Of a stretch of DNA of 64,000 bases, positions 50,138 to 60,802 are shown piece by piece. Below the pieces are notes generated by a model. It was not told the origin of the DNA. It was given only the letters and a program-made list of their open reading frames with translations, and did not search any database. The position numbers and the translations under genes are program-made. Within the stretch, counting starts at the first letter, position 1; each line of letters begins with the position of its first letter. The stretch is taken from the NCBI RefSeq assembly GCF_900188405.1, contig NZ_FZOF01000014.1, positions 124,001 through 188,000 on the forward strand, read 5' to 3'. Source of the stretch: Actinacidiphila glaucinigra. GTDB lineage: Bacteria; Actinomycetota; Actinomycetes; Streptomycetales; Streptomycetaceae.

Positions 50138-50362
50138 AAGTCGTCTTACCTCCTTGGTGACCAGGAAACTTCTCAATAGGTCAGCGTTGCAGCATGCCGA
50201 CGGTTGGCGACTCTATGGCGTGTCGGTGGTTCACAGCAACACAATCCACCGGACACGGCACGATGTGTCGGCAACCGAACGTCTCGCTGTCAAGGGTGTA
50301 ACGACGACGCCGGGGATGTTTCGCGGGGGAACGAATCGGCAAAACAGTATGGTTCCACGCGA

Positions 50363-50395
50363 ACGGCCGGGTCTTGGGACTCAAGACCCGGCCGT
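50363..50395 (-). terminator. 14-bp perfect hairpin after ald
   Basis: ACGGCCGGGTCTTG (50363-50376) pairs exactly with CAAGACCCGGCCGT (50382-50395) around GGACT. It lies about 65 bp past the ald stop, between ald and the parA operon promoter. Confidence 0.8.
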
Positions 50396-50458
50396 GCGTA
50401 CCGGATTGGCGACAAGTTGACGCCGACGTGAAAAATCGATCAATCGATGAGGCGGTCG

Positions 50459-51583
<1,125 letters not shown>

Positions 51584-51683
51584 GGTCCTGTTCACGGGAG
51601 TGGAGGGTTTTGGCAGGTCTCCGGACATGTCACCCGATCATGGGGTACGTCGGACCTGACCGCGATGTTCTGCGGTGCGACCA

Positions 51684-51711
51684 AGTGTAGTGAAGGAAGA
51701 GTCACTGTCCA
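51684..51711 (-). promoter_or_regulatory. Probable ald promoter (-35/-10)
   Basis: Reading leftwards, TGGACA (51711-51706) and TACACT (51689-51684) are separated by 16 bp, close to the housekeeping TTGACN/TANNNT consensus. Transcription would start near 51677, about 95 bp before the chosen ald start. Inferred from sequence. Confidence 0.45.
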
Positions 51712-51725
51712 GCCTTACAAAGTGA
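51689..51725. promoter_or_regulatory. AGTGA/TCACT half-sites over ald promoter
   Basis: AGTGA (51689-51693), TCACT (51702-51706) and AGTGA (51721-51725) form two overlapping inverted pairs straddling the -35/-10 region. Spacings suit a multimeric Lrp/AldR-type regulator. Which regulator acts is unknown. Confidence 0.4.
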
Positions 51726-51824
51726 CTACTTTCAGCGAAGGTATTGGCAGTTTCGTAGGTACAGCCCGTTTACGGCGCGATCTGAGGGTCCCCGGTGGGC
51801 TCTTGGCCCCGGAAACAGGGGCCC

Positions 51825-54152
51825 TCAGTCCTCCTCGGGCTGCGGAATCTCCTCGGCGGGCAGCAGCCGGCGCGCCGCGGCCCGCTGCAACCGGGCTCCC
51901 GCCGGGTCCCCCAGTCGGTCCAGGGTGTCGGCCATGCGCAGCAGCACCGCGCCCTCCAGGCGCCGCTCCTTCGCCTGCCGGGCCCAGTACAGGGCGTCGC
52001 GGCAGGTCCGCAGGGCGTCCTCCGGATGCCCCGCGTACTCCTGGACCCGCGCCACCTCGCTGAGCGCGCGGGCCTGCGCGGGCAGGTCCCTCAGCCGACG
52101 GTGCGCGGCGGCCGCGGCACGCCACTCGCGCAGCGCGTTGCCGTAGCGCCCGGCGTAGGTGAACAGGGCGCCGAGCCGGGAGTGCAGCCGCGCCTGGTGG
52201 ACCAGCTCGCCGCGGGCCTGCCGCAGGGCCAGCGCCCTGCCGTACCAGTCGGAGGCCCGCTGCGGGTCGTCCAGTTCCAGGTACGTCCCGGCGATGGCCT
52301 CCAGCGCGCGGCCCTCGGCGTCCCCGTCGTAGGCCTCCCGGGAGGCGACCAGCGCCGCCCGGTAGCGGTCGAGGGCGTCCAGCGGCCGGGCCGCCTCCAC
52401 GTCCAGGTCGCCGATGTTCAGCAGGGCCGCCGCCTTCTCGCGGTGCAGTCCGCGCCGCTCGGCGACGTCCAGCACCAGGTGGTGGAGCCGGTAGCGCTCG
52501 GGCGCCGTCGCGCCGCCGTCGGGGTCCGCGGCCAGGGCCCGTACGAGCGCGGCCATGAGGCGGCGGGCCAGGGTGTCGAGTTCGCCGTCCGCGACCGCCA
52601 GCCGAGCGGCGGCCAGCAGGACCGGCAGCCGCACCCGCAGCCACCCGGCCGCGACCGGACGGCTGGGGAAGCGCAGCGACTTGGGCAGCCCGTCGGGTTC
52701 CGTCTCGCCGTCCAGGCACATCCGGCACGCGTGCAGCAGCCGTACCGTGCGCTCCAGCATCCGGGCGCGGGCGAGCTGCGCCTCGGACGGCTTCTCCGTG
52801 CTCTCCAGCAGCGCCCGCAGCGGCGGGGTCAGCCAGCCCGGCACGCGGTACTGCGCCGGCAGGTCGCCGGCCGCGGGCTCGGGGTGGAGCAGCCCGCAGG
52901 CGGCCAGGTCGGCGAGCGTGGCCTGCGCGGCCTCGACCGAGCAGCCGCCCAGCGCGGAGGCGGTCTGCGCGTCGGTCAGGCCCGAGGGGGCGAGCGCGAG
53001 CAGCCGCAGCATGCGGGACACGGCGGGCGAGAGCGCCCCGTACACGAAGCGGAAGGCGCGCAGCAGCTCCGGAGCGGGGGTGGCGCGCGGGGCGCTCGGT
53101 GCGGTGCGGCTCCCCTTCTCCTTCGCCTCCCCGGAGGCGTCCGGGACGCCGGCCGCCTTCGCGGCCGGGTCGGCGACGATGCCCGCCCGGCGCAGCACAC
53201 GTGCCTGCCCGTCCACGGCGGCCAGGCCCCGCAGCGCCTCCGGCAGCGGGCCGCTGCCCGTGCGGTGCCCGACGTCGGCACGGAGCATGCCGTTGCCCCG
53301 GGTGGCCGCGCCGCCCTCGGCGACCGCTGCGGCGGCCGGTCCCGCCGCGGGCTCGGCGGCCTGGGCGTGCAGCCGGCGGGTGGCCTCGGCGACGGAGGTA
53401 CGGGGCTGGGCGGCGAGCCACGCGGCGACGAGCCGCAGCGCCGCGGGATGGCCCCCGCACTCCTGGGCCAGGCCCTCCGCGGCCCGGGGGTCGTTGGTGA
53501 TCCGCACCCGCCCCACGGCCTCGGCCAGCAGGTCGACGCACGCCGCCGGGTCGAGCCCGCCCAGGGTGCACGGGCGGACGTCGTGGACGCCGGGCAGCGG
53601 CCCCTCGGCCGTGGCGACCAGCAGGTTCCCCGAGCCCTTCGGCATCAGGTCCAGCAGCTGCCGGGAGTCGACGACGTCGTCCAGGACGACGACGGCCTTG
53701 CGTCCGTTCAGGGCCGTGCGCAGCGCGGCGAGCAGTTCCTCGCGCTCCGCGGCCGGCTCGGCCTCGACGTCCATCGCGCGCAGCAGGGCGCGGGCGGACT
53801 GCTCGGGCGGCACGGGACGGCCGTCGTTCTCGCTGAGCCGTACGTAGAACTGACCGCCGGGATAGCGGTCGGCCACCTCGTGGGCGAGCCGCACGGCCAG
53901 CGCCGTGCGTCCCGAGCCCGGCCGGCCGGCCACGAGGAGCACCCGGCTCCCGTCGGGCGTCTGGCCGCGCAGCGCCGCCAGGCCCGGCCGGTCGATGTCG
54001 GCACGCAGCTCCTCGAGTTCTCGGCGGCGGCCGAAGAATCCCGGCAGGCCGGGGGGCAACGTGCCGTGTGCCGGGGTCTGCGACGCCGGCCCCCACGGGC
54101 CGTCGTCAGAGGCCGCCGCCGATGCGTCGGCGTCCAGCACGTGATCCGCCAC
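51825..54152 (-). CDS. STAND-type ATPase with TPR-like repeats
   Basis: A 775-residue signal-transduction ATPase of the NB-ARC/AfsR-like group, without a DNA-binding domain. The NTPase (about 38-300) has GFFGRRRELEELR and GRPGSGRTALAVRLA (76-90), where the Walker A lysine is replaced by Arg82. Walker B VVVLDD is intact (154-159), and GGHPAALRLVAAWLA is the NB-ARC GLPL-like motif. A winged-helix region follows (about 345-450), then helical TPR-like repeats (about 560-760: DRYRAALVASREAYD, DWYGRALALRQA, WRAAAAAHRRLRD). The start is GTG 54152. Loss of Lys may weaken ATP hydrolysis. Downstream targets unknown. Confidence 0.85.
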   Translation of the reverse strand: MADHVLDADASAAASDDGPWGPASQTPAHGTLPPGLPGFFGRRRELEELRADIDRPGLAALRGQTPDGSRVLLVAGRPGSGRTALAVRLAHEVADRYPGGQFYVRLSENDGRPVPPEQSARALLRAMDVEAEPAAEREELLAALRTALNGRKAVVVLDDVVDSRQLLDLMPKGSGNLLVATAEGPLPGVHDVRPCTLGGLDPAACVDLLAEAVGRVRITNDPRAAEGLAQECGGHPAALRLVAAWLAAQPRTSVAEATRRLHAQAAEPAAGPAAAAVAEGGAATRGNGMLRADVGHRTGSGPLPEALRGLAAVDGQARVLRRAGIVADPAAKAAGVPDASGEAKEKGSRTAPSAPRATPAPELLRAFRFVYGALSPAVSRMLRLLALAPSGLTDAQTASALGGCSVEAAQATLADLAACGLLHPEPAAGDLPAQYRVPGWLTPPLRALLESTEKPSEAQLARARMLERTVRLLHACRMCLDGETEPDGLPKSLRFPSRPVAAGWLRVRLPVLLAAARLAVADGELDTLARRLMAALVRALAADPDGGATAPERYRLHHLVLDVAERRGLHREKAAALLNIGDLDVEAARPLDALDRYRAALVASREAYDGDAEGRALEAIAGTYLELDDPQRASDWYGRALALRQARGELVHQARLHSRLGALFTYAGRYGNALREWRAAAAAHRRLRDLPAQARALSEVARVQEYAGHPEDALRTCRDALYWARQAKERRLEGAVLLRMADTLDRLGDPAGARLQRAAARRLLPAEEIPQPEED

Positions 54153-54281
54153 GGGCCCACTCCCGTTCTCCTACGAACGGCATGAGCCTAGTTCACGGTG
54201 GGGGTCCAACCCCCGTACGCGACGCGGCGGATCCGGCCAATGATCACCCTCTCGGACGATCGGATGGTCAGACCGAACGGG

Positions 54282-54905
54282 TCACACGGAGAACGGGCGC
54301 GCGGGCCACTCCGCCTCGGCCGGGCGCAGCGACTCCAGGCCGTCCCCGGCCCGGACGGCCTGCAGCGACAGCACGCCGACCACGAGGCAGTTGTTGTGCA
54401 GCTCCCCCGCGAGGACACCGCGGACCAGCTCGTCCACCGGGACCCGGGCGAACTCCATGTCGGCCTCTTCCTCCGACACCTCGAAGCGCTCGCCCTCCAC
54501 CTCGGACAGGCCCCGGGCCAGGAAGATCCGCACGGCCTCGTCGCAGCCGCCCGGCGTGGTGTACACGTCGGTGAGCACCCGCCAGTCCTCCGCCTTGACG
54601 TGCGCCTCCTCGTACAGCTCCCGCTGGGCGGCGTGCAGCGGGTTCTCGCCGGGGACGTCGAGCAGCCCGGCGGGGATCTCCCAGAGCTTCATCCGCACGG
54701 GGTGGCGGTACTGCTTGAGGACCAGGACGCGGTCCCGGTCGTCGAGGGCGAGCACGGCCACCGAGCCGGGGTGGACCTGGTAGTCGCGCCGGGCCACGCC
54801 GCCGTCGGGCATGACGACGTCATCGGTGCGGACGCTCGTCTTCTTCCCGGTGAAGGGGGTGGCGGTGGCGGTGACCCGCCACTCCTCGGGAGTGTCCTTC
54901 AGCAT
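54282..54905 (-). CDS. NUDIX hydrolase, ADP-ribose pyrophosphatase-like
   Basis: A 207-residue NUDIX hydrolase. The ATG at 54905 follows GGAGGG. The Nudix helix reads GLLDVPGENPLHAAQRELYEEAHV, a family variant with x6 spacing between Gly and Glu and Ala-His in place of Thr/Gly. WEIPAGLLD upstream is typical of ADP-ribose and NDP-sugar pyrophosphatases. It lies directly downstream of pyrG (63 bp), so it is probably in the same leftward operon. Substrate specificity is not provable by eye. Confidence 0.88.
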   Translation of the reverse strand: MLKDTPEEWRVTATATPFTGKKTSVRTDDVVMPDGGVARRDYQVHPGSVAVLALDDRDRVLVLKQYRHPVRMKLWEIPAGLLDVPGENPLHAAQRELYEEAHVKAEDWRVLTDVYTTPGGCDEAVRIFLARGLSEVEGERFEVSEEEADMEFARVPVDELVRGVLAGELHNNCLVVGVLSLQAVRAGDGLESLRPAEAEWPARPFSV

Positions 54906-54968
54906 GGTGCCCTCCGTACGCGGTGCCGGGGCGGGCCGTGCGCCGGCCCGCCCCCGCAACCGTATCGA

Positions 54969-56621
<1,653 letters not shown>

Positions 56622-57018
56622 CAGGGGGCTCCCGTGGTCGCGAGGTGGTGGTCGGGACGGCACCATGGTGGTGAAGAGGGGTGTCGTCGCGGCGGTTCAG
56701 TGGTTCAGGCCACCGGCCCACGGGCTACCAGGGTATCAGTGACGCGCACCAGACGGCGCGGACGGCTCTCTGCCGAAAAAAGCGGTCACCGGGAGTTTGG
56801 TACGACAAAATGCACCCGACCGGCCCAGCGGGGCGGTCAGGTCTTCCGCACAGCCCGCGTCGACGTCGTATCCTGCTCGGACACATCGATTCGATGCGAG
56901 TGAACCGGCACGGCACTACCCCGCCCGCTCCCGGGAAAGAGCTCGTCGACAGATCCACAGACCGCAATCACCGCCCCAGTCCCAAGGGGCGCCGCCGTCG
57001 TTCGACTGGGAGACCTAC
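56622..57018. other. Divergent intergenic region (pyrG / GH15)
   Basis: About 397 bp between divergent starts. It contains the promoters of both genes. A GTCGTATCCT box at about 56867-56876 could be the -10 region of the GH15 gene. The GH15 frame stays open leftward to 56797, but that part (Arg/Pro/Ser-rich) does not look like protein. No structured repeat seen. Confidence 0.4.
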
Positions 57019-58827
57019 GTGGCCGGGCGTATCGAGGATTACGCACTCATCGGCGATATGCAGACCGCCGCCCTGGTGTGCCGGGACGGCACGGTCGACT
57101 GGCTGTGCCTGCCCCGCTTCGACTCCCCCGCGATCTTCGCGGGCCTGCTCGGCACGGAGGAGCACGGCTACTGGCGGCTCGGCCCCGCGCACGCCGACGG
57201 CACCCCTTCCCCGGCCGCCACCCGGCGCCGCTACCGGGGCGACTCCCTGGTTCTGGAGTCCGAGTGGGACACCCCCCGCGGCACGGTCCGCGTGATCGAC
57301 TTCATGCCGCCGCGTGACGGCGCCCCCCAGCTGATCCGGATCGTCGAGGGCGTCAGCGGACGGGTCCCGATGCGGTCCGCGCTGCGCATGCGCTTCAGCT
57401 ACGGCTGGGTCGTGCCCTGGGTGCACAAGGTGGGCGAGCGCACCGTCGCCGTCGCCGGCCCCGACTCCGTCTGGCACGACACCGATGTCGAGACGTACGG
57501 CAAGGACCTCACCACCTACGCCGACTTCACGGTGTCGCCCGGCGACCGCATCGCCTTCACCATCAGCTGGCAGCCCTCGCACAAGGAGCCGCCCCCGCTC
57601 GCCGAGCCCGAGGCGTCGCTGGAGGCCACCGAGGACTTCTGGCGCGAGTGGGTCGCCCAGTGCACCTACCACGGCCCCTACCGGGACGCCGTGGTCCGCT
57701 CCCTGATCACGCTCAAGGCCCTGACGTACGGGCCGACCGGCGGCATCGTCGCCGCCCCCACCACCTCGCTGCCCGAGGACATCGGCGGCGTCCGCAACTG
57801 GGACTACCGCTTCACCTGGCTGCGTGACGCGGCGATCACCCTGTCCTCCCTGCTGCGCACCGGCTACCGCGACGAGGCCCGCGCCTGGCGCGAGTGGCTG
57901 CTGCGCGCGGTCGCCGGCGACCCGGAGAACCTGCAGATCATGTACGGCATCGCCGGCGAGCGCGAGCTCGGCGAGACCGAGCTGGACTGGCTGCCCGGCT
58001 ACGAGGGCTCGATCCCGGTCCGGGTCGGCAACGGCGCGGCCCACCAACTGCAGCTCGACGTCTACGGCGAGGTCACCGAGGCCCTGCACCTGGCGCACAT
58101 GACGGGCCTGGCCCGCAACGACTACGCCTCGCTGCTGCAGATCCGGCTCATCCAGTACCTGGAGGACCACTGGGACGAGCCGGACGAGGGCATCTGGGAG
58201 GTCCGCGGCCCGCGCCGGCACTTCGTCCACTCCAAGGTCATGGCCTGGGTCGCCGTCGACCGCACCGTCAAGCTCATCGAGTCCGGCGAGGTCGACGGCC
58301 CGCTGGAGCGCTGGCGCGAGCTGCGCGACGAGATCCACCGCGACGTGTGCGAGAAGGGCTACGACAAGGAACGCAACACCTTCACGCAGTCCTACGGCTC
58401 GCGCGAGCTGGACGCCTCGCTGCTGCTCATCCCGCAGGTGGGCTTCCTGCCGCCGGACGACAAGCGCGTGATCGGCACCATCGAGGCGATCCAGCGGGAG
58501 CTGTCCACCGAGGACGGCTTCGTGCTGCGCTACCCGACCGACGCCCCGCCCGGCGGCGAGAACCTGGACGGCCTCCCCGGCGACGAGGGCGCCTTCCTCG
58601 CCTGCTCGTTCTGGCTCGCCGACGACCTCGCCATGATCGGCCGGGTCGACGAGGCCCGCAGGCTCTTCGAGAAGCTGCTGGCGCTCCGCAACGACCTCGG
58701 CCTGCTGGCCGAGGAGTGGGACCCGCGGCTGCAGCGGCAGGTCGGCAACTTCCCCCAGGCGTTCAGCCACGTCCCGCTGATCGACACGGCGCTGCGGCTC
58801 ACCGCGAGCGGAGCGTACGGGGGCTGA
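57019..58827 (+). CDS. Glycoside hydrolase family 15 enzyme (glucoamylase/trehalase-like)
   Basis: A 602-residue GH15 protein without signal peptide, so cytoplasmic. The GTG at 57019 (MAGRIEDYALIGDMQT) follows GGGAG; the GH15 N-terminal super-sandwich domain (about 1-215) begins here. The (alpha/alpha)6 barrel follows: NWDYRFTWLRDAAIT, YGIAGERELGETELDWLPGYEGS (general base/acid region), EDHWDEPDEGIWEVRGPRRHF with the catalytic Glu, and GDEGAFLACSFWLADDL. In mycobacteria close relatives act as trehalases; in Streptomyces trehalose is a spore reserve, so trehalase or oligosaccharide hydrolase is possible. Confidence 0.88.
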   Translation: MAGRIEDYALIGDMQTAALVCRDGTVDWLCLPRFDSPAIFAGLLGTEEHGYWRLGPAHADGTPSPAATRRRYRGDSLVLESEWDTPRGTVRVIDFMPPRDGAPQLIRIVEGVSGRVPMRSALRMRFSYGWVVPWVHKVGERTVAVAGPDSVWHDTDVETYGKDLTTYADFTVSPGDRIAFTISWQPSHKEPPPLAEPEASLEATEDFWREWVAQCTYHGPYRDAVVRSLITLKALTYGPTGGIVAAPTTSLPEDIGGVRNWDYRFTWLRDAAITLSSLLRTGYRDEARAWREWLLRAVAGDPENLQIMYGIAGERELGETELDWLPGYEGSIPVRVGNGAAHQLQLDVYGEVTEALHLAHMTGLARNDYASLLQIRLIQYLEDHWDEPDEGIWEVRGPRRHFVHSKVMAWVAVDRTVKLIESGEVDGPLERWRELRDEIHRDVCEKGYDKERNTFTQSYGSRELDASLLLIPQVGFLPPDDKRVIGTIEAIQRELSTEDGFVLRYPTDAPPGGENLDGLPGDEGAFLACSFWLADDLAMIGRVDEARRLFEKLLALRNDLGLLAEEWDPRLQRQVGNFPQAFSHVPLIDTALRLTASGAYGG

Positions 58828-58854
58828 CCGCTGGGCCGTCGTACGCGGCGGCCT

Positions 58855-59991
58855 TCAGCAGGAGGTCAACTCGTCGTAGATGCTGAGCACTTGGGCGACC
58901 GTGTCATCCTCGGTCGGCCAAGTGGCGGCCTGCACGGGACCGGCCGCGGCCAGTCCCGCACGCCGTGCCGGGTCCTCCAGAAGACGTGTGACCGTGTCGG
59001 CGAGCGTCTTCGGGTTGCCGTACGGCACCAGCACCGCCGCCTCTCCTACGAGTTCGGGCGTACCGCCGACGGAGGTCGCCACCAGCGGTGCCCCCGCGTG
59101 CAGCGCCTCCTGCGCGATCAGCGAGCGCCCCTCCCAGCGCGACGGCAGCACCACCACGTCGGCGGCGGCGAGGAGTTCGGGCACGTCGTCACGGCGGCCG
59201 AGCAGCCGCACCGGCAGCTCCTCGGCGTCGATCCGTTCCTGGAGCTCGGTCCGCAGCGAGCCCTCGCCCGCGACGACCAGCAGCGGAGCCGGGGCCGCCC
59301 CCGCCCAGCCGTGGGCCGCGTCCAGCAGCAGGTGGTATCCCTTGCGCGGCTCCAGACGGCCCACGGCGAGCAGCAACGGCCGCTCCCCCACAGCGAATTC
59401 GTCCCGGGTCTTCTGCCGGCGCCGCTCCGCCTCCGCCACCGCCTCCACGGACGGCGCGACCCGCGGCGGCGCCGGCACCCCGATCGGCCCGAGCCGGGCG
59501 TCCCGGGCCCCGGCCGAACGGGCCCGGTCCACCAGGTCCGACGACGCGCCCAGCACGACCTCCGCCGCCCGCGCCACCCGGCGCTCCAGGAGCCGCAGCA
59601 CCCGCCCCCGCGCGCCCTCGGCCAGCACCGCGCCGTGCCAGGTCACCACGAGCGGCGTACGGCGCCCGCTCAGCGCCATCGTGGCGAGCAGTCCGGCACG
59701 CAAGCCGTGCGCGTGCACCACGTCCGCGCCGGCGCACGCCGCCCGCAGCGCCGTGACCACGACCGCGTCGGCCCTCGGCTGCGAGCGCCGTGTGATCTCG
59801 ACGGGCGCGAACCGCGCCCCCGCCGCGCCGAATCCGTACCGCTCCTCGGCCTCGCCCGGCCCGCAGACCGTCACCTGCACGCCGCGCGCCACCAACCCAC
59901 CCGCCACGGAGGCGACATGGGCCCGCGCCGTCTCGCCCAGCACGTGGACGGCGTGCAGCTGCCCGTGCAAGGGGCTCGGTGAACTGCTCAC
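58855..59991 (-). CDS. GT4-family glycosyltransferase
   Basis: A 378-residue GT-B glycosyltransferase (WaaG/PimB-like). The GTG at 59991 (VSSSPSPLHGQLHAVHV) has AGGAG upstream. The N-terminal domain has VLGETARAHVASVAGGLVARGVQVTV and HAHGLRAGLL; the C-terminal domain has LLAVGRLEPRKGYHLLLDA, then WEGRSLIAQEALHAGAPLVATSVGGTPELVG (E-x7-E type). Acceptor unknown. It ends 25 bp from the GH15 gene, convergently. Upstream is the tandem repeat region. Confidence 0.88.
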   Translation of the reverse strand: MSSSPSPLHGQLHAVHVLGETARAHVASVAGGLVARGVQVTVCGPGEAEERYGFGAAGARFAPVEITRRSQPRADAVVVTALRAACAGADVVHAHGLRAGLLATMALSGRRTPLVVTWHGAVLAEGARGRVLRLLERRVARAAEVVLGASSDLVDRARSAGARDARLGPIGVPAPPRVAPSVEAVAEAERRRQKTRDEFAVGERPLLLAVGRLEPRKGYHLLLDAAHGWAGAAPAPLLVVAGEGSLRTELQERIDAEELPVRLLGRRDDVPELLAAADVVVLPSRWEGRSLIAQEALHAGAPLVATSVGGTPELVGEAAVLVPYGNPKTLADTVTRLLEDPARRAGLAAAGPVQAATWPTEDDTVAQVLSIYDELTSC

Positions 59992-60802
59992 GCGGGGTAG
60001 GGCTCCTGACTCGGCATCGTGCGGAGGGCGGCGGGTCTGCTCCCTCAAGGATGCCAGGCCGATAGGCCATCCAGGGAGCGATGCCCCACCCCCACCCGGC
60101 CACACGTACGCGGGACCACCCTTACGAGTGCCCCCCGCTCCCCCATCACGCCGACCCCGCGCCCGTAAGCCGGGGTACCCGCCGTCGGGCGTGGCGCGCG
60201 CGGGCGCACCTCGGTCGGACCCGGGACGCACTCCGAGTGCGGTGGGACGAACCCCCTCCCGGGGCCCGCCGGACCGCGCCCGGCAGGAGGGACGATGCCC
60301 GCCCGCCCACGCGGCAAAGCCGCACGCCCGTTGCCGAGACCCGACAACAGTGCCTGCCCTCCACATCCGGCAGGCGAGAAGAGCGGCACCCCATCACGCC
60401 GGAGACCACGCCCGGCCACCCACCACGGCAAAACCGCACCCCCGTTGCCGAGACCCGACAACAGTGCCTGCCCTCCACATCCGGCAGGCGAGAAGAGCGG
60501 CACCCCATCACGCCGGAGACCACGCCCGGCCACCCACCACGGCAAAACCGCACCCCCGTTGCCGAGACCCGACGACAGTGCCTGCCCTCCACATCCGCCA
60601 GGCAAGAAGGGCGGCACCCCGTCACGCCGGAGACCACGCCCGGCCACCCACCGCGGCAAAGCCGCACCGCTCGGTGGCCCGGGACCGGGCGCCCTCCCGG
60701 CGTCGAACCCACGCCGGCGCGCAGCCCCGGCCACGACCACCGCAGCGGGCCCCCGGTCCACAGGGCCCGGCGGCACGCCGCGTACCCCGGTCCCGGCGCG
60801 CG
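59992..60802. other. Intergenic region with tandem repeats
   Basis: About 810 bp between a glycosyltransferase start and recN end with no credible gene. The right half is a 114-bp tandem array (60313-60668). The left part is GC-rich; short pieces such as CATCACGCCG (60145-60154) also occur in the repeats and may be a decayed copy. Open frames cross in several registers because 114 is a multiple of 3; none has a ribosome binding site. Confidence 0.5.
60313..60668. repeat. 114-bp tandem repeat array (three full units plus a partial)
   Basis: Units start at 60313, 60427 and 60541 with a partial fourth at 60655-60668. Units 1 and 2 differ at 2 of 114 positions; units 2 and 3 differ at 6. Each unit contains TGCCTGCC...GGCAGGC, a 7-bp hairpin with a 10-base loop (damaged in unit 3), and CGTTGCCGAGACCCGAC. 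No spacers are present, so this is not CRISPR. The unit has no similarity to a gene I recognise. Confidence 0.95.

Noticed and set aside
50318..50334. parS-like sequence (TGTTTCGCGGGGGAACG) upstream of parA
   Set aside because: It lacks the palindrome GTTTCACGTGAAAC; the centre and right arm do not match, so it is not a ParB site.
60313..60668. Possible CRISPR array
   Set aside because: Units are contiguous with no unique spacers, 114 bp long, and no cas genes are near.
60045..60776. Reading frame with 38-residue repeats as a repetitive protein
   Set aside because: No start signal, frames open on both strands because the unit is a multiple of 3, and the composition does not resemble protein.
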